From Qipengyuania sp. HL-TH1 (lineage in GTDB: Bacteria > Pseudomonadota > Alphaproteobacteria > Sphingomonadales > Sphingomonadaceae), in NCBI RefSeq assembly GCF_036365825.1, contig NZ_CP142675.1:1-64000 (forward strand): a DNA stretch of 64,000 bases, given 5' to 3'. Within the stretch, counting starts at the first letter, position 1; every line of letters starts with the position of its first letter. A program made the translations under genes and the position numbers. This document shows, one piece after another, positions 1 through 8,617 of this stretch. The notes under the pieces are model-generated. The model was not told the DNA's origin. It did not search any database and saw only the letters and a program-made list of their open reading frames with translations.

Positions 1-283
1 CCAGCAGGGTGAACTTGTGAATCTGCGGCGGTTCGGAAAACAGTTCGTCTGCCTTTTCCATCAGTGCGGCGGCAACCTTGCCGTCGAGATGGGCCTGGCG
101 ATCCTCCTCTGTCTCGAACGTATCGAAGATCGCGTACGCACCGGGACCTTCCTCGATCGCGTACCAAGTCTGAGTGCCCGGCTCAGCTTGAACGAGCGGC
201 AATGCCGAGGTTAGGAAATCGGCGACATCGCGCTCTTTTCCGGGCTTGGCCTTCAGCGGTACATACAGGGCAAGTTTGGGCAT
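1..283 (-). CDS. Antibiotic-biosynthesis-monooxygenase (ABM/YgiN-like) family protein, C-terminus cut by window edge
   Basis: The visible 94 codons begin MPKLALYVPLKAKPGKE and contain ETEEDRQAHLDGKVAAAL, the pattern of small ferredoxin-like ABM proteins such as quinol monooxygenase YgiN and dimeric stress proteins of about 100 residues. Only a few C-terminal residues can be missing. The start is fixed by a GAGGAG ribosome-binding site seven bases upstream. It is the last gene seen of a minus-strand run of oxidoreductases. Known members oxidise quinols or only act as small dimers, so the substrate cannot be given. A role in quinone or electrophile stress with its neighbours is inference. Confidence 0.8.
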   Translation of the reverse strand, partial: MPKLALYVPLKAKPGKERDVADFLTSALPLVQAEPGTQTWYAIEEGPGAYAIFDTFETEEDRQAHLDGKVAAALMEKADELFSEPPQIHKFTLL

Positions 284-394
284 AAGTGACTCCTCAAGTG
301 AAACGGACAGATATTGTTCGGCAAACTAACGGACGAGCGGGCCGGCACGTTCCCTAAGAGGCGGAGCACACCCGGCCCCGCCTCCTCGTCGAAA

Positions 395-1135
395 TCAGAA
401 CTCCTGTGCGGTCGGCCGGATGACGATCGCGTTGATGTCGACGTCATCCGGTTGTTCGACAGCGAACGCGATAGCACGCGCCACCGATGCCGTCGGGATG
501 GCCTGCTTGTAGAAGTCGAGCACCGTTTCGGCAGCCGTGCCTGATGTCGTGAACTTCAAATCGCTTTCGACAGCGCCAGGCTCGATTGACGTGACCCGGA
601 CCTTTTCCCCCACCTCGTGGCGCAAGCCCTCGCTGATTGCGCTGACGGCGAACTTGGTGCCGGAGTAGACCGTGCCGCCCGGTGCGAAGACCTTGATGCC
701 CGCAACCGAGCTCAGGTTGATGATGTGACCGCTGCCCTGCTCGAGAAAACCGGGAAGGGCCGCCGCGATGCCGTAGAGCGTACCCTTCAGATTGACGTCG
801 ATCATCTGGTCCCACTCGTCGGTGTTGACCTCGGCCATCGGACGGATCGGCATCAGCCCGGCGTTGTTGATCAGCACGTCGAGGCAGCCGAAGTCGGCAA
901 TGATTGCGGCGACGACGGACTGGACCGCCGATTTGTCGGTCACGTCCAGCGCGTAGCTACGTGCCGTGCCACCGTTTGCGGCGATGTCCGCGACGACCTC
1001 GTCGAGCCTGTCCTTGCGCCGCGCGGCGATGGCCACCTTCGCGCCGCGTTCCGCGAGAAGACGCGCTGTTTCCGCGCCGATGCCGCTGCTGCCGCCGGTA
1101 ATGAGAACGACCTTGCCTTCGATACCCTTTGTCAT
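395..1135 (-). CDS. SDR-family NAD(P)-dependent oxidoreductase
   Basis: A 246-residue classical short-chain dehydrogenase. The cofactor motif TGGSSGIG lies at residues 14-21, NNAG at about 90, the catalytic serine in NLSSVAG, and the YSGTK active-site Tyr/Lys pair near residue 157. The length is normal for the family. The best relatives by pattern are clavaldehyde-dehydrogenase-like or serine-dehydrogenase-like SDRs (YdfG type), which reduce small carbonyl compounds; the substrate cannot be read from sequence. It lies 111 bases upstream of the ABM gene and 76 bases after the royal-jelly-like lipoprotein, on the same strand, and may be cotranscribed with them. Confidence 0.93.
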   Translation of the reverse strand: MTKGIEGKVVLITGGSSGIGAETARLLAERGAKVAIAARRKDRLDEVVADIAANGGTARSYALDVTDKSAVQSVVAAIIADFGCLDVLINNAGLMPIRPMAEVNTDEWDQMIDVNLKGTLYGIAAALPGFLEQGSGHIINLSSVAGIKVFAPGGTVYSGTKFAVSAISEGLRHEVGEKVRVTSIEPGAVESDLKFTTSGTAAETVLDFYKQAIPTASVARAIAFAVEQPDDVDINAIVIRPTAQEF

Positions 1136-1211
1136 GATTGTATTCCTTCAAGTCAGTTGTTGATTTTTTGCCGGATCGCGGCCCCGCGCGGGCCTGCCCG
1201 GCCTGACGGGG

Positions 1212-2363
1212 TCACCGCGAGCGCAACAGGACAGGAGCGCTGCCCACCTTGATGCGGAGCAGCTCGTAGGGCTTGCGGCGCAAGTCCCGCCCGCCGTGGA
1301 AGCCGGGTTGGCGGTGGAGCTGGTTGGCAGTGAAGTAGAGATAGCCGTCGGTGCCGATCGACAGTGTGTCGGGCCAGCTGATGCGGGGGTCGCTGACTAC
1401 CGTCGTCCAGCGGCCCTGGTCGAGCACGCGGATAGCGTTGTTCTCGTAATCGCCGGCGAACACGCGGCCCCGGTCGTCTTCGGCAATCCCGTCCGAGGCG
1501 CCTTTGCGCCCCAGGCTGCGTACCGCGCGGGCCAGTTCCTCCTCGGACACCGCGGGGTCACGCAGCATGGCCGTGGGGACCGCGTGCAGCGTGCGACCCG
1601 ATAGTGGCCCGTAGTAGAGCAGGCTGCCGTCGGCGCTAAGCCCGATTGCGTCGCTCGCGATTGCTAGCGGCGTCGCGGGTCCACCAGCGGGACGGTTCAT
1701 CAGCACCGCACCGTCGACAACCGGGGTGAAGCCGGGCTCCGGGTTGGTCGTCACATGGTTCGACAGGCGCCGGATCGCACGCCCACTGGCGATATCGACG
1801 ACGATGATGCCGCCGATCCCCGCGTTGCTGCTGTCGGTGATGTAGGCGACGCCCTCGGCGCCCTGACGCAGATCGAAGCGCACGTCGTTGAGGTAGGTCG
1901 TGGGCAGCACCACGCTGGGCGGCAGGACGATCGTCTTCACCACCCGGTCGGTCGCGAGGTCGATTGCCACCAGCTTTGCACCGCCGGCCTGCGGCTGGGA
2001 GAAATTGGGCGCAGCCGTGTCGAGCACCCAGAGGCGATTGGTGCCGTCGGCCACCACGCTCTGCACCGAGATGAAATGCCCAGCCGGGTCGGCCGGATCG
2101 GGCTGGTTGGTCGCGGCGTCGGGATAAGGCACCGCCTTGCCGTCGACCAGCTCGGCAACCGTGAACGGCGCGTTGTCGCCCCATTGCGGGAAGTTGACGA
2201 AGATGCGCCCGTTGGGGGCGACGGTCACGCCAGTCGGCATCGCGCCATCGAAGGTCGCGACCTGTTCGATCTGGGGCGCGGATGCACCCTCGCGGGTCGT
2301 CGAGCAGGCGGCAAGCGAAAGGGCAGCGCCAGCGGCAAGAAGCAGTTTGACGGAGATTTTCAT
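1212..2363 (-). CDS. Royal-jelly/yellow-type (SMP-30-like) beta-propeller lipoprotein
   Basis: A 383-residue secreted protein. The N-terminus [20 protein letters not shown] is a lipoprotein signal ending in a lipobox with a lipidatable cysteine at residue 20. The body has repeated blades (LWVLDTAAPNF, YLNDVRFDL, GIGGIIVVDI, DAIGLSADGSLLYYGPLSG) typical of the bacterial major-royal-jelly-protein / L-dopachrome tautomerase-like family. The reading frame is open further upstream, but this ATG overlaps the preceding stop by four bases (ATGA) and opens the signal peptide, so I chose it. Function in bacteria is unproven; a periplasmic binding or lactonase-like role is possible. Confidence 0.88.
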   Translation of the reverse strand: MKISVKLLLAAGAALSLAACSTTREGASAPQIEQVATFDGAMPTGVTVAPNGRIFVNFPQWGDNAPFTVAELVDGKAVPYPDAATNQPDPADPAGHFISVQSVVADGTNRLWVLDTAAPNFSQPQAGGAKLVAIDLATDRVVKTIVLPPSVVLPTTYLNDVRFDLRQGAEGVAYITDSSNAGIGGIIVVDIASGRAIRRLSNHVTTNPEPGFTPVVDGAVLMNRPAGGPATPLAIASDAIGLSADGSLLYYGPLSGRTLHAVPTAMLRDPAVSEEELARAVRSLGRKGASDGIAEDDRGRVFAGDYENNAIRVLDQGRWTTVVSDPRISWPDTLSIGTDGYLYFTANQLHRQPGFHGGRDLRRKPYELLRIKVGSAPVLLRSR

Positions 2364-3472
2364 GGGATCATTTCCTTGAGAATGCGACCCGCTTCGTGGG
2401 GCTCGGACCGGAGATATTGCGGGGGCGCCTTTACCGATGCGCCAAGCGCGGCGGCGGCGTGCCAGGGCCAGCGCGGATCCCACAGCGCAGCGCGGGCTAT
2501 CGCTATCGCGTCGGCATGCCCGTCTTCCAGGATGCGCTCCGCCTGCTGCGGATCGGTGATCAGGCCGACAGCGATTACAGGCATAGCGACCGCGTCCTTG
2601 ACCGTCCGGGCCAGCGGCACCTGATAGCCGGGGCCGACAGGGATCTGCTGCCGCGGGTCGAGGCCGCCGCCGGAAACGTGGATTGCCGAACAACCGCGCC
2701 GCTCGAGTTCCTGCGCGAACCTTGCGGTTTCTTCCGCTGTCCAACCGCCTTCAACCCAGTCGGTTCCCGAAACACGAACGGTCACCGGGCGGTCGGCGGG
2801 AAACGCTTCGCGTACGGCATCGAACACTTCGAGCGGGAACCGCATCCGGTTGTCGAGGCTGCCGCCGTATTCGTCGCCGCGCCGGTTGGAGATCGGTGAA
2901 AGAAACTCGTGGAGCAAATAGCCATGCGCGACGTGGATCTGGACGGCTTCGATGCCGAGCCTGCCGGCACGCCGGGCGGCATCCGCGAACGCCTGCCGGA
3001 TGCGGGCAAGCCCTGACTCGTCCAGTTCGACAGGGGGATGGTCGTCCGGAGCGAAGGGAATGGCACTGGGTGCCACGGTCTGCCAGCCATTCTCCGCGTC
3101 GGGGGAAAGCTGCGCGCCGCCGTGCCACGGCTTGGCGCAGCTCGCCTTGCGGCCGGCATGGGCCAGCTGGATGATCAGCGGCATGTCCGACCAACGGCGC
3201 ACACTTTCGAGCACGCTTCGCATCGCCGCTTCGGTACGGTCATCGTACAAGCCGACGTCACCGTAGGTGATGCGGAATTCGGGGCTGACCGCGGTCGCCT
3301 CTATCGTCAGCGCGCCTGCGCCCGAGAGCGCCAACTGGCCGAGATGCATCTGGTGCCAGTCGGTCATCGCGCCGTCGACTGCCGAATACTGGCACATCGG
3401 CGCGATGACGATGCGATTGGCGAGCCGCAGCCCGCCAACCTCAATCGGTTCGAACAATTTCTCCATCACCAT
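2360..3472 (-). CDS. Old Yellow Enzyme family NADH:flavin oxidoreductase (YqjM-like)
   Basis: A 370-residue TIM-barrel flavoenzyme. [21 protein letters not shown] begins the FMN-binding barrel; PMCQYS carries the cysteine that marks YqjM-type enzymes; IQLAHAGRK and [14 protein letters not shown] match core strands; [18 protein letters not shown] is the family signature. Such enzymes reduce the C=C bond of alpha,beta-unsaturated carbonyls with NAD(P)H. The gene overlaps its neighbours on both sides, so it is translationally coupled. A second in-frame ATG at 3466 is an equally possible start. In context it is probably a detoxifier of reactive enals or quinones. Confidence 0.95.
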   Translation of the reverse strand: MVMEKLFEPIEVGGLRLANRIVIAPMCQYSAVDGAMTDWHQMHLGQLALSGAGALTIEATAVSPEFRITYGDVGLYDDRTEAAMRSVLESVRRWSDMPLIIQLAHAGRKASCAKPWHGGAQLSPDAENGWQTVAPSAIPFAPDDHPPVELDESGLARIRQAFADAARRAGRLGIEAVQIHVAHGYLLHEFLSPISNRRGDEYGGSLDNRMRFPLEVFDAVREAFPADRPVTVRVSGTDWVEGGWTAEETARFAQELERRGCSAIHVSGGGLDPRQQIPVGPGYQVPLARTVKDAVAMPVIAVGLITDPQQAERILEDGHADAIAIARAALWDPRWPWHAAAALGASVKAPPQYLRSEPHEAGRILKEMIP

Positions 3473-3921
3473 TCGCCCGTGTTGGGCATGGAGGCCCAGG
3501 GTTCGGCCGGAGCCTTGTGTTCGCCCTTCTGCAGCAGTTCGATCGAGATCCCGTCCGGCGAGCGGACGAACGCCATGTATCCGTCACGCGGGGGGCGATT
3601 GATCGTCACGCCGCCCGCCTGCAGCCGCGCGCAAGTTTCGTAGATGTCGTCGACACTGTAGGCGAGATGGCCGAAGTTTCGGCCCCCCGTGTATGTCTCG
3701 GCAGGGCTGCCGTCCTCGGGCGGCCAGTTGTACGTCAGCTCGACCTCGGCATCGCCCTGCTCGCCGTCGCCGCGGAAATCCTCGTCGGCGGCAAGGTAGA
3801 TCAAAGTGTAACGTCCGGCCTGGTTATCCATGCGCCGGGTCTCCTTGATACCCAGCAGCGTGAAGAACCGGATCGCCGCCTCGGGATCGGCGACGCGCAG
3901 CATGGTGTGGAGATAGCGCAT
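3466..3921 (-). CDS. gloA: Glyoxalase I / VOC family metalloenzyme
   Basis: A 151-residue VOC-fold protein. The four metal ligands expected for glyoxalase I are visible in order: His5 (RYLHTMLRV), a glutamate in VELTYNW, His in FGHLAYSV, and Glu in ISIELLQ. The length and the LTYNW signature fit lactoylglutathione lyase, which isomerises the glutathione hemithioacetal of methylglyoxal. The gene starts two bases after the DJ-1 gene and overlaps the OYE gene, placing it inside the operon. A glyoxalase next to a DJ-1/PfpI protein supports a dicarbonyl-detoxification role. Confidence 0.9.
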   Translation of the reverse strand: MRYLHTMLRVADPEAAIRFFTLLGIKETRRMDNQAGRYTLIYLAADEDFRGDGEQGDAEVELTYNWPPEDGSPAETYTGGRNFGHLAYSVDDIYETCARLQAGGVTINRPPRDGYMAFVRSPDGISIELLQKGEHKAPAEPWASMPNTGEW

Positions 3922-3923
3922 GA

Positions 3924-4733
3924 TCAGGCGACCTTATCCTTGAGGACTTCCATCACGAGCTCCGCGGTGCGGGTAGCGCTGGCGGGGTTCTGACCGGTCA
4001 CCAGATTCCCATCGCGCAGGGCGAAGGGGGAAAAATCGGGGCCGCCCTCGTGCTTGCCCCCAAGTTCCTTGAGGCGCGTTTCGAGCAGGAACGGCACCGC
4101 CTGATCGAGGCCGACCGCGCGTTCCTCGCTGTCGGTGAAGCCCGCGACACGGCGGCCTGCGACGAAGGGCGTGCCATCGGCCTTCTTCGCCGAGACCAGC
4201 CCCGCCGGTCCATGGCAGACGGCGGCGACGATCTTGCCTTCGCGATCGAAGCGTTCGACCAGGCGGGCCAGTTCGTCGCTGCCGGGGTAATCGAACATGG
4301 TGCCGTGGCCGCCGGGCAGGAACAGCGCGTCGTAGCCGGCAGGATCGATAGTGGTGAATACCGGGGTGCCGGCAACCTCGGCCTTCAGGGCGTCGTCCTT
4401 CAGATAGCGCTCGACCGAAGCGTCGTTCTCGCCGTCGGCGTTGACGCTGCGCTGGTCGACGGGGATGGCGCCGCCCTTGATCGAGGCCAGCGTCACCTCG
4501 GCGCCCGCATCACGGAAGGCATAATACGGGGTGGTGAGTTCCTCGAGCCAGACACCCGTCGGTTCGGTGCCGGGAGTCATGCGGTCGGCGGAGGTGGCTA
4601 CCATGAGAATGCGGGTCATCGTCAACTGTCCTTTTCCATTGATGTCGGGGACACGAGCAAACGCAACCGGCGCAGCCGCACCCGCCACAAAGACCGCGGT
4701 GAGAGCTTTCAGCAGTTGGCGGCGATTATGCAT
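3924..4733 (-). CDS. DJ-1/PfpI-family protein with N-terminal export signal
   Basis: A 269-residue type-1 glutamine-amidotransferase-like protein. The nucleophile elbow is in [10 protein letters not shown] (cysteine), and a family glutamate lies earlier in ELTTPYYAF. Members include Hsp31-type glyoxalase III and general stress chaperones. The N-terminus [18 protein letters not shown], followed by an alanine-rich stretch, resembles a Tat/Sec signal, unusual for an enzyme family that is mostly cytosolic. An internal ATG at [10 protein letters not shown] (residue 39) would give a cytosolic form. It is the first gene of the minus-strand operon and is divergent from the LysR gene. Confidence 0.88.
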   Translation of the reverse strand: MHNRRQLLKALTAVFVAGAAAPVAFARVPDINGKGQLTMTRILMVATSADRMTPGTEPTGVWLEELTTPYYAFRDAGAEVTLASIKGGAIPVDQRSVNADGENDASVERYLKDDALKAEVAGTPVFTTIDPAGYDALFLPGGHGTMFDYPGSDELARLVERFDREGKIVAAVCHGPAGLVSAKKADGTPFVAGRRVAGFTDSEERAVGLDQAVPFLLETRLKELGGKHEGGPDFSPFALRDGNLVTGQNPASATRTAELVMEVLKDKVA

Positions 4734-4804
4734 TCGATCGTTCCTTTCGGCGGATTAGATACGCAGGGAACGTCATCATGAAATCCAGCGGGAATGGCGG
4801 ACGG

Positions 4805-4822
4805 CCATAAATCTGGTTATGG
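4805..4822. promoter_or_regulatory. Candidate LysR-type operator: perfect inverted repeat
   Basis: CCATAA and TTATGG form a perfect inverted repeat with a six-base spacer, ending eight bases before the lysR start, in the 96-base gap between the divergent lysR and DJ-1 genes. LysR-type regulators often bind imperfect T-N11-A palindromes in such gaps; this site is symmetric but does not have exactly that spacing. Assignment is inference from position. Confidence 0.4.
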
Positions 4823-4829
4823 AACCGGA

Positions 4830-5708
4830 ATGTCCCTTCTGCAGTTGCGCACCTTCGTCGAAGTCTACCGCCGTCGTTCACTGAGCGAGGCGGCCCGGGC
4901 AATCGGCATCACCCAACCGGCGGCGTCGCAGCACATCGCCTCACTCGAAGCGCAATTGGGCCGTCCCTTATTTGATCGCCATTCACGGGGTGTTCGACCA
5001 ACAGTAATTGCCGACGATCTCGCGGCTTCGATCGGAAGCAGCCTCGACACGGCGGAATCGGCACTGGCCAGCGCGCGGGCCCGATCGTCGCGCATCTCGG
5101 GCACGGTTCATATCGCCGCCCCGTCGGACCTGCTGGGCGAAATGATCACGCCTCGACTTGCTCCGCTGCTGGAAGCAGGGCTGGACCTGCGCCTGCATAT
5201 CGGCGGGCGCGAGGCGCTTTATGCCATGCTCCTCGAAGACAGAGTGCATCTAGCTGTCACCGCCTCGCAACCCGAAGATCCGCGGTTGGCCTTCCATGCG
5301 CTGGGAGAGGAACACCTGCGCGCCATAGCTTCTCCCGCTGTGGCGAGCCGAATTGCCGAATTGCCGCTGGCCGACGGGCTCGACCGGACGGCCCACCTCG
5401 CCTACGATCTCGACCGGCCGCTGCTGCGAACCTGGCTCCATGCAAACCAGATCGAGCTGACCAGCCAGCCCGCCTTGACCGCGCCGGATTTGAGAGTGCT
5501 ACGGTCAGGATTGTGCGCGGGCCTCGGCTGGACGGTACTGCCCGGTTATCTCACCCGCAGCGAACGCGCTGCCCGCACGCTGGTCGAGATACCCGCCCCG
5601 GTCACGGTGCCGCGCAACGCTTACTACCTCGTCTGGGCACGCTCATCGCTGCGACACCCGCGCGTGGCCATGGCTCGGGACGCCCTGATTGCTGCACTCC
5701 GAATATAA
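4830..5708 (+). CDS. LysR-family transcriptional regulator
   Basis: A 292-residue regulator. The N-terminal winged helix-turn-helix is MSLLQLRTFVEVYRRRSLSE followed by AARAIGITQPAASQHI (residues about 5-62), then a linker helix and a periplasmic-binding-protein-like effector domain (about residues 90-290). The start at MSLLQL follows the classic LysR beginning; an upstream in-frame ATG would add 12 residues but fits the family less well. It is transcribed away from the DJ-1/glyoxalase/OYE operon and is its likely regulator. The effector is unknown; a reactive carbonyl or quinone is a reasonable guess. Confidence 0.95.
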   Translation: MSLLQLRTFVEVYRRRSLSEAARAIGITQPAASQHIASLEAQLGRPLFDRHSRGVRPTVIADDLAASIGSSLDTAESALASARARSSRISGTVHIAAPSDLLGEMITPRLAPLLEAGLDLRLHIGGREALYAMLLEDRVHLAVTASQPEDPRLAFHALGEEHLRAIASPAVASRIAELPLADGLDRTAHLAYDLDRPLLRTWLHANQIELTSQPALTAPDLRVLRSGLCAGLGWTVLPGYLTRSERAARTLVEIPAPVTVPRNAYYLVWARSSLRHPRVAMARDALIAALRI

Positions 5709-5853
5709 TTGTGGCCACGCCTGCTGGGCCGTCAGCGCAATTTCGGGTCTGAACCACTTGAGCGCTGGCGGAACGAATGGCGGCTTTAGGGATCGTCGGC
5801 GACAATGCCGAACGGCCGGATGGAGGGCGCGAAGCGGACATTGCTCCTGTGCA

Positions 5854-6018
5854 CTAGAAGCGCCGCGAAAGTTCCACGACCACGCTGGCTGCCAATGCAT
5901 CTTCGGCTTTCTCGCGTCGCTCCCGAACCGTCGATACCAGCTGACGCTTCGAGTGGCTTGGCATCTTGACGATTGCAGCGAGCACGATGGCTTTCATGAG
6001 ATCGGGATGCATGGTCAT
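5854..6018 (-). CDS. Small hypothetical protein coupled to the AlpA-like gene
   Basis: A 54-codon reading frame, MTMHPDLMKAIVLAAIVKM at its start, ending VVVELSRRF. Its ATG overlaps the stop of the AlpA-like gene by four bases (ATGA), which suggests translational coupling. The middle is rich in Arg/Lys/Glu (ERREKAEDALAA) and probably helical. I do not recognise a family. The overlap and reasonable codon content are the only evidence that it is real. Confidence 0.5.
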   Translation of the reverse strand: MTMHPDLMKAIVLAAIVKMPSHSKRQLVSTVRERREKAEDALAASVVVELSRRF

Positions 6019-6272
6019 TGCACAGCTTCTGCAGTCGGCTCATCTGAATTCTTCCGCCGTCTCTCAACCAGCGATCGGAGACTGGCAGTCAGCACCAGCG
6101 TCGAACTGCCCAGCTTGATGATCTCGATCTCACGTTTACCGATGAGCACATAGAGCGTGCTGCGCCCGATCCCGAGATAGCGGCAGGCCTCGGGGACACG
6201 CATCACGATCGGTTCTATTGTCTGGCGCTGTCGTTGCTCGCGAAGATGCTCTGTCGTGCCTGCGGATGGCAT
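6015..6272 (-). CDS. AlpA/excisionase-like helix-turn-helix protein
   Basis: An 85-residue MerR/excisionase-type DNA-binding protein: VPEACRYLGIGRSTLYVLIG is the winged helix-turn-helix, followed by IIKLGSSTLVLTASLRSLVE, the typical AlpA ending in a short helix. Such proteins control excision or transcription of integrated elements. I chose the ATG at 6272 because AAGGA lies nine bases upstream; an in-frame ATG at 6290 has no ribosome-binding site. A long perfect inverted repeat covers that leader. It fits the accessory region shared with the integrase at 9945-11237. Confidence 0.78.
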   Translation of the reverse strand: MPSAGTTEHLREQRQRQTIEPIVMRVPEACRYLGIGRSTLYVLIGKREIEIIKLGSSTLVLTASLRSLVERRRKNSDEPTAEAVQ

Positions 6273-6275
6273 GCC

Positions 6276-6315
6276 GGTCGGTCCTTTCATTCATTTGGGT
6301 GATGACGGACCGACC
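6276..6315 (-). promoter_or_regulatory. Perfect 9-bp inverted repeat over the AlpA leader
   Basis: GGTCGGTCC (6276-6284) and GGACCGACC (6307-6315) are perfect inverted arms with a 22-base loop, immediately upstream of the AlpA-like start. On the minus-strand mRNA the proximal arm includes part of the AAGGACC ribosome-binding region, so a hairpin could hide it; the repeat could equally be a DNA operator for AlpA itself. Confidence 0.45.
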
Positions 6316-7040
6316 TGGGGGATCATGGAGGGGAGCAGACCGGCCCGCCATCGACACCGAGTATCGCTCGATCATGGGTTGCCACGCCACATGACGTTTC
6401 TACGCTGGGGCCGCCTTTGATGCGCTGCCGTCCAAGGACATGATCAATGAAAATCCTATCGCATGCGCCGATATCTGTTTGGACGGACATGGGTACGCAT
6501 GCTGACGCATATCAGGCTCGAAAGACATCTGAGTACGCAATGCGCCGTCGCTGACTGAGTTGAAAACACACGTCTTTGTTAGGAGAGCGCCGGTCGGCTT
6601 ACTTAAGTGCCGTCGCATATTGCTCAGCAAAACCAACCACCTGCACCCCGACCGACGGCGGTGCTTTTATCTCGCCCTAGATTCTTCCTTTCAAATCAGA
6701 CGCTTGCGGAAAAATACCCCGAGCTTCTCACGCCTGCAAGCGGATTGCATCGCGACTGCATCCGGCGCGGCCAGCGACCTGCAGTGATAGCGGTGCGAGT
6801 GTGCCTCTGATCTGCAACCAAACCGCAAATTTTCTGCAGCGGCAGTACCTAAGAGCGTCGCCAAATGATCCCACGCCATGGCAGCAAAACAACGCGATCA
6901 TCGCACACCAACGGCCAGATATTCGGATTGCGAGCGCACACGGGATGCTCGACGATTGGTTGCAGCCACGATCGTGGGCGGCTTTAGGGGCAATAGTCTT
7001 GACGCTTTAATGTCGTGGATGGGGCGGTCAGCGGACTATG
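6316..7040. other. Intergenic stretch without a supported gene
   Basis: About 725 bases between the AlpA-like gene and the next hypothetical gene. The base composition is visibly more A/T-rich than the flanks. Open frames here are short, without family signatures or ribosome-binding sites. It may hold decayed mobile-element DNA; I see no RNA gene or repeat I can defend. Confidence 0.4.
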
Positions 7041-7298
7041 CTAATCGGGCGTTGCTTGCACCCATATGCGGGGAACCTGATACTTTGCGGCCCACTGTTT
7101 TGCAGCGTCGAGCGCCGACTCTAAGCTCAGATCGCTCTTCGGCAGCGAGGCGTAAAACACACCCTCACCTGACGCTTTGAAGCCGTAGCCGCTGCCGAAA
7201 AATCGATCATCATCGCTAGCTTCGACGACAAGCCACGCATCCTCGTCAGCCATTTCCGGCATTTGCTCGCCGGGCTTCAGGTAGATGTATTCGACCAT
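7041..7298 (-). CDS. Small acidic hypothetical protein
   Basis: An 85-residue protein, MVEYIYLKPGEQMPEMADED at its start and ending YQVPRIWVQATPD. The composition is acidic with alternating aromatic residues (FFGSGYGF, VFYASLPKSD), suggesting a compact alpha/beta fold; there is no signal peptide or membrane segment. A GAGGA about 11 bases upstream of the ATG can serve as the ribosome-binding site. No family recognised. It sits among accessory genes of the putative island. Confidence 0.55.
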   Translation of the reverse strand: MVEYIYLKPGEQMPEMADEDAWLVVEASDDDRFFGSGYGFKASGEGVFYASLPKSDLSLESALDAAKQWAAKYQVPRIWVQATPD

Positions 7299-7415
7299 CG
7301 AAAAGCTATCCTCACGTTTACATAGATAACCGTGATGTCGTCGCTAGAGCAAAGGCTGCTCTTGGCAATGTCCCCGCTCGGCCATGCCGGCAAGAATGGG
7401 GTGGATAGCCGTCCA

Positions 7416-8474
7416 TCAGGCCAGACTGGTTTGGAGTTCTTTTCGTAGTATCTGAACCAGTTGTGCGGCCGGCATTTCGCGGATTAGCGGTGCGCCCTGG
7501 CCGGCCCATTGTGCACCAAAGCCGTCGTCGCCCTTCGCCCTAGCTCTTGTGTGAAGGATTTTCCCGGCATCATAGGCAATCGGATAATCAGGCGGCAGCC
7601 GTCCACCAAGCTGATCTGACAGCGCCGTGAAGCGGTTCGCAAGCGCACGCGCTGGGCGGCCGGAGATGAGTGACGTCAGCGTCGTGTGATACGCGCCCGG
7701 ACCTCTCAGGGCCGTGCGGTAACCTTCGTCTGCTGCGGACTCCGGGCACGCTATGAATGCCGTGCCGAGTTGCGCCGCGACTGCACCGAGATTGAGCGCA
7801 GCAGCGATGCCGGCGCCATCCATTATCCCTCCGGCAGCGATGATTGGAAGTCCTGTTTCCCGGACTAGTAACCGGGTGAGCACAAAGGTTCCAAGTGCAT
7901 CGTCGGGCGAGGTCGGATCGAATATTCCGCGATGGCCGCCAGCTTCGATGCCTTGCGCGACGATCGCGTCGATGCCTGCCGCTTTTATCGCCCGTGCCTC
8001 CTCAAGGCTGGTGGCGGTTGCCATCAAAAAGACACCACGTGCGTGCAGTGCCGAAATGGCATCAGCCGAGGGCAAGCCGAAGTGGAAGCTGACGACGGGC
8101 GGCGCCACTTCCAACAGCATCGCCAGCATGTCAGGATCGTCGGCGAAGCTCTTGTAGATCGTGCGCAGCGTCGTCGGTGGTTTGGCGTCGAACTCGGCAA
8201 ACACCGGCGCAAGCGATGCGAGCCACGCCGCCTCGCGACCGGGATCCGCCTTGGCCCTGCAGTGGACAAACAGGTTTACATTGAAGGCCCGGGCCGTGTG
8301 GCTGCGTAGCTCCTGAATCATCGCCCGTGCACCGGCCGCATCAGTCGCGCCCACTCCAATTGATCCAAGTCCTCCTGCTTCGGAAACTGAAGCTGCTAAC
8401 AAGGGCGTCGAGATGCCTGCCATCGGTGCCTGGATCAAAGGCACCGTGAGTTGAAACTGATCGATAAAGGACAT
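7416..8474 (-). CDS. Nitronate monooxygenase (2-nitropropane dioxygenase family)
   Basis: A 352-residue FMN-dependent TIM-barrel enzyme. PLIQAPMAGISTPLLAASVS is the N-terminal signature, GIEAGGHRG the FMN/active-site loop, and IIAAGGIMDGAGIAAALNLGA the phosphate-binding end. Nitronate monooxygenases oxidise alkyl nitronates such as propionate 3-nitronate to aldehydes and nitrite. The length is normal. It stands alone between hypothetical accessory genes, 118 bases from its left neighbour, so no pathway can be inferred. Confidence 0.92.
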   Translation of the reverse strand: MSFIDQFQLTVPLIQAPMAGISTPLLAASVSEAGGLGSIGVGATDAAGARAMIQELRSHTARAFNVNLFVHCRAKADPGREAAWLASLAPVFAEFDAKPPTTLRTIYKSFADDPDMLAMLLEVAPPVVSFHFGLPSADAISALHARGVFLMATATSLEEARAIKAAGIDAIVAQGIEAGGHRGIFDPTSPDDALGTFVLTRLLVRETGLPIIAAGGIMDGAGIAAALNLGAVAAQLGTAFIACPESAADEGYRTALRGPGAYHTTLTSLISGRPARALANRFTALSDQLGGRLPPDYPIAYDAGKILHTRARAKGDDGFGAQWAGQGAPLIREMPAAQLVQILRKELQTSLA

Positions 8475-8617
8475 AGGCGCTCAGCATCCAAAGTTAAACC
8501 ATCACCCGGTTATGCACCCATCAGGACCTCATGTGAACGGCGGTAAATGGGTCGCAAACCGACAGGCTGCTTTCGGCTTAGAAAAGGCGAAAGCGGAGAC
8601 AACAAGTCCTCGCTCGA

